Source: Onthophagus taurus
Taxonomy: Eukaryota > Arthropoda > Insecta > Coleoptera > Scarabaeidae
Reading direction: 5' to 3'
NCBI RefSeq assembly: GCF_036711975.1
Contig: NC_091970.1
Coordinates: 4,099,501-4,163,500, forward strand
DNA length: 64,000 nt
Position numbers and translations under genes: made by a program. Positions 56,701 to 64,000 of the stretch are shown here, piece by piece (positions within the stretch are counted from its first letter, which is position 1; each line of letters begins with the position of its first letter). A model generated the notes under the pieces. It had not been told where the DNA came from. It made no database searches and saw nothing but the letters and a program-made list of their open reading frames with translations.

Positions 56701-59450
56701 AAAATTACTTTTATCTGTCATTAAAAAAAAAACAAATAAACATAACCCACTTTTTTATTTATCAAAATTAATTATTTAATCCAAATTAAGATTAAAATTG
56801 AATCATAACTAAATAAAACAGTCTTTTAATACGTTTTTATTTTTAATTAAACACTTTTATAATAGTTAAAAATCTGACGGAGCGCTTATTAAAATAATGA
56901 GAGTCGAGGGAGACTAACTAAAGTTTTTGGTCGTTTTAATTTTGCGTAACAGTGTCTCGTTGATGGAGATGTGAACGAAAGGAAATTGCGCTTAATTACG
57001 CCACTTCGCCACCCGAGAGAAGAGAAGTCGAGTCTCGTAACGAGGCGAAGAGATGGTTTTAACCGTTACACATTTTCAGAAATCGAGAACCAGATCGCGT
57101 TATATAATGCGATGTCTCGTTATAAACGTAAAAAGCGACCAAATCGAGTTGCGATGGGGTAAAAGGAAATTTTCTTTTCTCCGTGTATCATCCATCTAGA
57201 AAATGTCAAAATGTACACATCGACGATGATTGATATAGGAAAAAGTAACGATAAAAAAGGAAAAACTAAGCTGGACGATAACGTTTTGAAAATACATATC
57301 CTTGGTGAAACAACCTCGTGCTGGTTTTAATATTTTATGCGGGAATTTATGTTTTTATGCTGAGTAATGAGGGAATTTTCTTATTAATTTTATTTCTTAA
57401 TTATTAACGAATTGTAATGAGGTGTTAATTTATGAGAAAAAATGTTAATTAAAGTTAAATGATAATTACCACTCATCTCGCGGATCCGGAAGTGATCTAT
57501 GTACACTTATCATATCGCTAACGTATTGATTAAATGCGTTATTCGTCCAACCTTCATCGTATTTTTTCTTTTCTTCAGCTAAAATCAAAACATAAATTTA
57601 ATTAATTAAATTAATAAAGAAATTGAGTGACAGGTGACATAAAAATTTAAATTGACAGTTCAAAAGTCAACTTGACAGATAAATTTGATTGTAGGTTATT
57701 AAAATATTATTATTTTTTGTTATTACTTTAATTTTTTTTTTAGATTTTATTGCCTAAATTAACTAAGAAATAATTTATATAAATAACATTATTAAAAAAA
57801 ACCTTATTTAATCTTTGCCTATAATGGTAACCATGGTAACTGACTAACGTGAAGTGAGTTACTGATGTTGAATCACAATTACATTGATATTATACGAAAT
57901 ATACTAAAATTAATGATGAATGTAAAGTTAAATAATTATTTAAATATTATGTTGAGTAAATAAAACGATTATAAATAAAAAATAATGAATGATAATATAA
58001 AATTGGAATTAAAATTGACAACGAAAAACTGAAAATGACAGACAAAAACGTCAAGTTGACAGATAAAAATGTCATTAACGAAATAAAAATATTGCCAATA
58101 ATATTGTATCAATTCAAAACTAGTAAATAGATTTTATTTGATTGCGATAAAATTCGTGTAAAGATTAAGGCATTCCTATTTATTCTTGACAGCAGTGACC
58201 GTTATTAAACGGTAACTAATAACAACCAATACATAACCTATTTTAATTTTTTAAATTTATTCTAAATTATTATTAAAAATATTTCCTTTTTTTTTATTTT
58301 ATTTTTTTGTTATTCAATGATGAAGAATACGAAACAGTCCCAAGAGATCCGTTTTTCTGGAAAGCTCCGAGACTTTAGCATTTGCATCAAATTCACGCAG
58401 CGTCGTCGAGTATAGCGATATTTACCAAGAGGGGCCGCTCGAAAGGGGGGTCGCCCGAGAAGTAGATTGAGTTGGGTCGGAATACTTTGGCTTTTTCCTC
58501 GCCCGGTTGAGGTTTCCGGGGTGGTCTCGATATGGATACGTGAGAAGCAGACGAAACGACGACCCCTTGGGATTGTGAAGTGAAACTACCGCGGGGAAAA
58601 CCACCCCATTTTTTTAACCTCTTCATCGCAGACGTTTTAAAAAACTTTTTAAAAACCCCTTTTTTTCCAACAAAAATAACAAGTTAAACATCAAATAAAC
58701 AACTTAATTAAGACGTTATTAATGCATTATTGAGATATTCAAATAAACCTTCCAAAGTGAATTATTTAAAGTGATCTAGAAATGAAAGTTAGATTATGAA
58801 CCAAACCCTATTTTAAATATCAATCTAATTCCAATGAAATTAAATGTGTTTTTGTTGTAACAAATGTTTTTTAGGAAAGTAAAAAGTTATGTTGTTTGAA
58901 GATAAAAATGTCACTTTGAAGTTGACATAAAAAATGGAATTTTAAAAAATCATTTAACTTATTTTCTATTTAAATAATTTTCTTTCGCAACGTTTTGCGC
59001 AAAACAACGAACCGAATACTTTCTTTATCTTTACGCGTATGCATTATTTAAATATTTTCTATACCTACATGGCTTTATTTATGTAAATAACTTTAATAGC
59101 TTACGTGGAAGATTCGGTGGAATTGTAACCGGTTCGCCGTTTTCCCCCGGCAAATTTTGCGGTGGTAATAACACCCCTCCTTCGTTATTTTCTTCTTTCC
59201 TCCCTACACTATCTTCGCTGGAACTCTTCTCATTTTGAAAAGGATTAACTCTAACAAGTGGAGCCTGTTGATCAACATCATTCACTTCCCTCTTGTTCAT
59301 TTCGTTATTATCTTCTAACGGGAGAGCCACTCGAGTGTTTTCCGCTTGATTATCCGTGTACAGCAAAAAAGCAATCGTAAACCACGCTGTTGTTACAACA
59401 ACAACCACTTTTATTAAAAGCGATCTTCTCCGAGTTAAAGAACCCATCAT
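53719..59450 (-). CDS. pgant9: Polypeptide N-acetylgalactosaminyltransferase, pgant9 type
   Basis: A Golgi type II enzyme that starts mucin-type O-glycosylation by adding GalNAc to Ser/Thr. Exons 59,450-59,105; 57,578-57,470; 56,660-56,389; 55,617-55,304; 55,123-54,731; then 54,639-54,529 or 54,486-54,382; then 53,988-53,719 join in phase to 604 or 602 residues. Domain order: short basic tail and anchor ([20 protein letters not shown]), acidic stem, [20 protein letters not shown], the GT-A domain ([20 protein letters not shown], the metal-binding DSHCEC), the Gal/GalNAc-T motif [20 protein letters not shown] and [11 protein letters not shown], then a ricin-type lectin domain (GEIRN, CLD..., GNQYWEYD). 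All key residues are present. Two alternative lectin exons of opposite charge match the known splice switch of fly PGANT9, which supports the ortholog call. Intron 3 contains a fold-back repeat and a satellite. Confidence 0.9.
54382..54486 (-). CDS. pgant9: pgant alternative lectin alpha-repeat exon, acidic version
   Basis: A 105-nt exon, phase 0 on both sides (acceptor TATTTTCGCAG, donor AATCAG/GTAACC). It encodes [20 protein letters not shown] then [15 protein letters not shown]. It is homologous to the exon just upstream and occupies the same place in the lectin domain, so only one of the two should be used per transcript. Its loop (SNDNTMEK) and start (ADRE) are acidic. Confidence 0.85.
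54529..54639 (-). CDS. pgant9: pgant alternative lectin alpha-repeat exon, basic version
   Basis: A 111-nt exon, phase 0 on both sides (acceptor GGTTAATTAG, donor CACCAG/GTACAC). It encodes [20 protein letters not shown] then [17 protein letters not shown]. It follows ...AVASGE so that the conserved GEIRN junction forms, and precedes [10 protein letters not shown]. The loop RKSDLYK and KQGGH make it basic, opposite to the partner exon 42 nt downstream. With only 42 nt between them, splicing the two together would require an unusually short intron, which favours mutual exclusion. Confidence 0.88.
55678..55853. repeat. Fold-back hairpin repeat, one and a half copies
   Basis: ACTAACACTAGACCTAG then AAACATTCGGGTTTAGCCG faces CGGCTAAACCCGAATGATTC then TAGTTCTAGGTATAGTGTTA. 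A further left arm (CTAACACTAGACCTAGAACT then CGGGTTTAGCC) follows at 55,795-55,853. It is the same family as the hairpin at 36,418-36,517. Confidence 0.75.
55862..56315. repeat. Inverted copy of the PTC7-intron repeat, in pgant intron 3
   Basis: On this strand it reads AAAATGAGCCCAAACTCGAC, TTTATAAAATCAAGATGGCC then GAAAACAAAACACTAATT, GATGGATATAGAGT and AGGTTAAAATTTTCCGATC. These are the reverse complement of blocks at 52,020-52,700, repeated once more in shorter form. The two loci lie about 3.2 kb apart in opposite orientation. Confidence 0.7.
58393..58626 (-). other. Orphan open frame in pgant intron 1
   Basis: A 77-codon frame with balanced composition ([34 protein letters not shown]), GC-richer than its surroundings. 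A donor-like CTCTTG/GTAAAT occurs inside it in phase 0, but the next pgant exon needs phase 1, so it does not join that gene as read. Two other frames are almost as open, which fits GC-rich non-coding DNA. It could be an alternative first exon, an exon of an unseen gene, or chance. Confidence 0.25.
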
Positions 59451-62400
59451 TATTAATTAAAATTGTAATTCCCTTGACTAGATTTCAACAAAATTATCTA
59501 AACCGAAACATTTTTTTCCTTTTCAGTTCGATTTAAAACACTTTAAACGTTTTTATCACAATTTTCGTTTAATGACGCGCTTTAAACTGAGTTTTAAGAT
59601 GAATTCGCGTCGAATAAAAGTTGGGAAATGTCATCGTTATCGATTAATTGGATCTCGTTTATCAAACGATATCTTCGTCCATCTAGTTTTAATTTTTTTT
59701 AATGAGACCGCGATATCAACGCGAGATTTCCTGTTGTTGACACGGTTTTCTTTTTTATCTAGAACAGAAAGAAATTAATTAAATTTTTGAGTGGAAATTA
59801 AATTATTCAATTTGACATTTTATATATATGTAGTTTCTTTTTTTTGTGTAATAAATAACAGTTGGTAATATTAATGGGGAATTTTTATTATGTCAAGTTT
59901 TTAAATCGATTTGACCTTTATTTAAATTTGACACTGACAGGTATCATAACCTAAGTTATAATTTTATTTTTGGAATTCAAAGTTGAGCCAAGAAAAAGAT
60001 TAAACTTTTCGCGTATGATTTAGTGCTTCAACATAAAAATGACATCTCCTACTTTAAGCTACCAACGTGGTTATTATTAGAGGGTGGAAGACGAAAAGAC
60101 GAAAAGCTTCGTATAAAGCTCGCTTTTAATAGCTTCCGAGGTCGCATTGTCGTCCTCCACGAAATCCTTTCTCGGACATTTTCATTACGAACAGTCATAA
60201 ATCGCGTACTTTGCACTTTTCTCTCACATTTTTAGTTTCCTATTTTTTATTAACTTTTTTAATTTCCAACTTAACTCTTGCTTAGGTGTATTTGTAACCT
60301 CAACCCCCATAGGGACATATTACAAAACTAACTTCACAAACTTGGTTAATACAGGGTGTTTTGAAAACTGTAACATAGTGAATCAACCGGATTACTAGTT
60401 TGCGTTAAGTGTCAAAACCGCCACCAAGGCTTAGATAATTGCGCTAAATCATGAATTACGACAACGCAGGAACTTTTGGGGCCCAACTTTTAAGTGGACG
60501 TAACCGCAACTTCCGTTTTTAGAGTACGCCCAACGTCGCGTCGTCCGACCGAGTTTTGATAATAAATGAAATTGGAGTTAGTGTTACACACTTTTTAACT
60601 AAATAAAACTTTTTAATAACAATTTTAGTTTGTATCGATCCCTCAAAAACCATTTTGCCTCGAATTGAGAGGCTAAATCGGATTAATCGCAAACACGGGT
60701 GACGTTTTATGTCAAAAAGATGAAAATTAATTTAACTCGGAAAAAAATAACTCGATTTCGATGAAATCTCGTTTTCACTTTTCGAAAGTTTCACACAAAA
60801 GATAGACACAACAAATTGACGTCATCCTTATCTTATTGCCCATATTGGAAAGCTTTGAATGTTTGTTTAGAAAATACCTAAAAAAGATGTTTTAGTTAAA
60901 ACCCAACCGGTAAACGGATAAACGAAGACGACCTTCGAACCTAAAAAAGAAGATTTGACCTTTCGCGACGACGAAGTGAGTAAAGCACAACGAGGCGACT
61001 TAAGAGGAGGATATTCTAATAGCATTTCTCGTGACAATACGTAACCATGCGAGAATTCATACTTTCACCATCTCCCGATGACTTTTAAACCGAGTCGTAA
61101 AATATTCTTGGTACTTCCTATTACAAAAATAATAAATTTAACGTCAAAAATTATAAACGTCAAAGTGACGTTTAAGTAAAAAAAAATTGTTTTGAGGTTA
61201 AAAAAGTTAACCTTTAAAAAATCTTTAAAAATGGAAAGTTTTTAATCAATTCTAAATAAATTTGCATTAATTAGATTTCGCCACTTAATTGACTAAGAAA
61301 TTTATCTTTAACTTTTCATTAGAACCAACTTAAAAAAATAAAATTAAAAAGAAAGGTTAATTTAAGAAAAACAAGAAGATATACCAAGAACGTGATGCTT
61401 AAAGACGTTATTAAAGGACCTTCATTACACGAAACCGGATTCTTTTATAGGACGTTTATTTGACATTTAACTCAACTTTTATTTTTTATTCTTTTCTTCG
61501 CTTATTATTAACGTAATATTTTTTGATTACACATGAAATCGAATGAAATCTCATCGTTTTCGTTTTCGTTGACTTTCAACTCCTGCATTTTTCAAGGAAT
61601 CGCAACCTTGCATAGTTATAAATAGTCATAAATACATCAACCACGAACACTTGTACGCTGCTTAGATATATTACATTCAATTTAACACATCTTAAATTTA
61701 GTATGGTCAATAAACACAAAGTTAATTTAGTTATTTTCTGATAAATAAAAGAAAATTGTTGATAAATTCTAATTTTAGGTTAAAAATAACCTAAAAGTTG
61801 ACATTCAATACGATGTGAACATCGCGTTAACTCCGATAACGCTTAAATCAACGTGAAGTTAGGTTATGTGTGTTTTACTTGTCATACGTCAAAAATATAA
61901 GTTTTAAAATCGATTATAAACAAAAACAACTTTAGAAGTTCAAAAAAGCAAAATATTACTGAATACATTTCAATTTTATTCCAATAATCGAGTACTTAAA
62001 TAGAGTAAGTTTTTCTAGTTTTATTTTATTCGCCCCATTCGGTGCCTTTTGAAACGATGCGTTTATGCAAACCGGGGGAAATGAACGAAGAACGTAATGA
62101 ATGGATCATGTGGTATACCAGCCGTGGGCCAATTTAAATAATAAAAGGGAACCAAGGAACGTTGAACGGAAAAAATAACCTATAACAGTATGCACGATTT
62201 GCATCTCGTGAGTGAAGGTGGCGAGTAATTTATGCAAACACTCTATATAAATTTTTTTTATATTATTTTATCGAAATTAACCGTAAAGACTTGGTGTTTA
62301 ACATATTTATTATAAGTAGAGATTGATTTTGAATGAATTAAATTAATTTTAGGTTATAACCTCCAAACTCCCGACGACATATAAACAACACGAAGTTCGC

Positions 62401-64000
62401 ATTAAATTAGATGACGCTTAAAACAGTGTGAAATAGGTTAAGTTTATTGTCGAATAGGAAGAACCAAACCGTAAATATTCACTTACAATTTTCATAAAAT
62501 CTGAGTTTAACATATTTATTATCTTTGTAAGTAGAAATGGATTTTAAATTAATTTAAAAAAAAATACGTAAAAATAGATTTTTGACATTTTAAACAACGT
62601 AAACATAGGTTATGTTTTTACTTGATAGACATTGATAGATGTGTATTTAGAAGAATCAAAGAGAATTTGAAATTTTTTCTTTAAATCGTCTTCGTCCTTG
62701 GCATTGAGGTCAATAATTTTCACTCAAACGGAAGTTGTGATGCCGTACAAAACTGTTAATTCTTCGAAAGTCGGCTGCTATGTTTGCCGAGAAACAATCC
62801 GTCAACTTACCGTATATGAAAAACGATTTATTTTTTCTTTTTATTTTCGAAATCCTTTTCTAATTTTTTTTATCTTGAAGGGGACATTTTTATAAAATCG
62901 AAAGAAGCGAACCAAGAATTAATTTAAATGATTCTCCCGTTCGAACGGCTCTGGAAACGTTTGGTTCATTCGGTAGCAAGAATTCTCAATTATCCGGTTG
63001 AGTGCGTCCTCGTTGTTTGTAGGAAATAAAAATAAACCCCTCCGGGGTAGGTAATCTTCGCGTTTCCCATTTTTTAATGAATCGCATAAAAAATTAAAAT
63101 CCTTCTTTAGTTTAATTTTATTGAAAATGCTTCGTTGTAATAAAAAGATGAGTCAATTCTCGTATGTCATCACAGAAAACTACTTCCATCTGGAAAGTTT
63201 TATTACGAAAGTTCTCTTCGCTGCGAGAGGAAAATGTCACATGGTTCATATATTCCAAGAAGACATTCTCAATTTGAATACTTAAATTTTTTTGTTGGTG
63301 TAATCGAATTATTAACGAGGTTTTAAGCCGCTGAATTGCCCCAATTTCCCCAACGTAACCAAATTAAGCCAAGGAAATTTATGTAGTAACACTTTTAGGG
63401 TTGTATTAAACACAGAAATAGTACTAAAATAAAAATTGGCACCCACAAACGATCATAAAATCACTACATAACATAAATTTTATGTTTTATTTTTTCCAAG
63501 TTATTTTTAACTTTTAAATTTGTTAGAAATTTCCTTAGCAAATAAAAAATAACTCATTTCACTCGTTTAAAACGGGCTCTCATTTCTAATTAATCTTTTC
63601 TCGGCTTAAAAACGTTTCGCAATTGAGTTTCGATTTGGCAACGTTAAATCCGCATCTGTTTAACCGCGGTAAATATCTATTTCATTAGCATCCTTCCGTT
63701 TGTTAAAGATCTCTTAGTTAAATAAATAAATTGGAGAATTGCATGCGAAGTTGCACAATTTTCGGTGAGAAAAAAAATGGATAAAACGTAATTACAATGA
63801 TTAAGATTTAAATTTCAAGGATTTTTTTGATGAAATCGAAAAGGTTACGAAATAAAATTTAAAAAATATTAATTAATTACGTGATCGATTTGAATTCGTT
63901 TAATTTAATATCGGTAATTAATTTTTCCGGGTCGTAAACGATTGCGAATTTAATCAATTTACACGTTCGTGTAATTCAATTTAAATTAAATATCAACAAA
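59451..64000. other. 5' flank of pgant gene and intergenic DNA
   Basis: No exon, RNA gene or clear transposon is recognised. AT-rich with modest CpG-richer parts. Near 60,352 ATACAGGGTGTTTTGAAAAC resembles the start of insect DNA elements, but no partner end was found. It may hold promoter and enhancer sequence of the pgant gene or of a neighbour beyond the window. Confidence 0.45.

Noticed and set aside
1..64000. tRNA, rRNA, CRISPR, viral or toxin genes
   Set aside because: No cloverleaf with the tRNA box pattern, no rRNA blocks, no regularly spaced identical short repeats and no viral or toxin protein was recognised by eye on either strand.

Overview
The window is nuclear DNA from an insect, most likely a holometabolous insect and possibly a beetle. 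It is very AT-rich, its genes have short GT-AG introns, and it carries an ortholog of the ecdysone-response gene broad (Broad-Complex). The species-level guess is inference. All exon models below were built by hand from splice signals and reading phase, without transcript data.

Layout. (1) 1-18,640, minus strand: the broad locus. A BTB core is encoded in four coding exons (16,584 to 12,808). Four interchangeable C2H2 zinc-finger-pair exons follow at 9,109-8,877, 8,433-8,150, 4,740-4,520 and 2,171-1,870. Each begins at an acceptor that accepts the same phase-1 junction, so the gene can make at least four proteins of about 490-515 residues that share the core and differ in DNA-binding domain. 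The introns between the finger exons are packed with a palindromic repeat family. (2) 18,640-36,600: gene-poor DNA upstream of broad with decayed LINE sequence, several satellites and palindromic repeats, plus nuclear-receptor-like palindromes that could be ecdysone-response elements. (3) 36,685-41,423, minus strand: a single-pass membrane protein with a long cytoplasmic tail, whose transmembrane segment sits on an 88-nt exon. (4) 42,056-45,044: a complete PIF/Harbinger DNA transposon with perfect 23-bp outer terminal repeats, a TAA target duplication, an uninterrupted five-exon DDE transposase and a convergent Myb/SANT-like gene. (5) 45,871-49,279, minus strand: a Mab-21 family protein with a degenerate nucleotidyltransferase motif and a long C-terminal extension. 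(6) 50,697-52,999, plus strand: a PTC7-type PP2C phosphatase. (7) 53,719-59,450, minus strand: a polypeptide GalNAc-transferase of the pgant9 type with two mutually exclusive lectin exons of opposite charge. (8) 59,451-64,000: no gene recognised.

The most unusual structure is a family of at least 20 long palindromic repeats. The inner arms are about 55-60 nt. In the tandem arrays, outer arms containing CTTCCGGTT / AACCGGAAG extend each palindrome to roughly 350-400 bp. The arrays sit inside the introns that separate the alternative zinc-finger exons of broad, one lies inside an element with pogo-like ends, and one copy supplies the splice donor of the membrane-protein gene.
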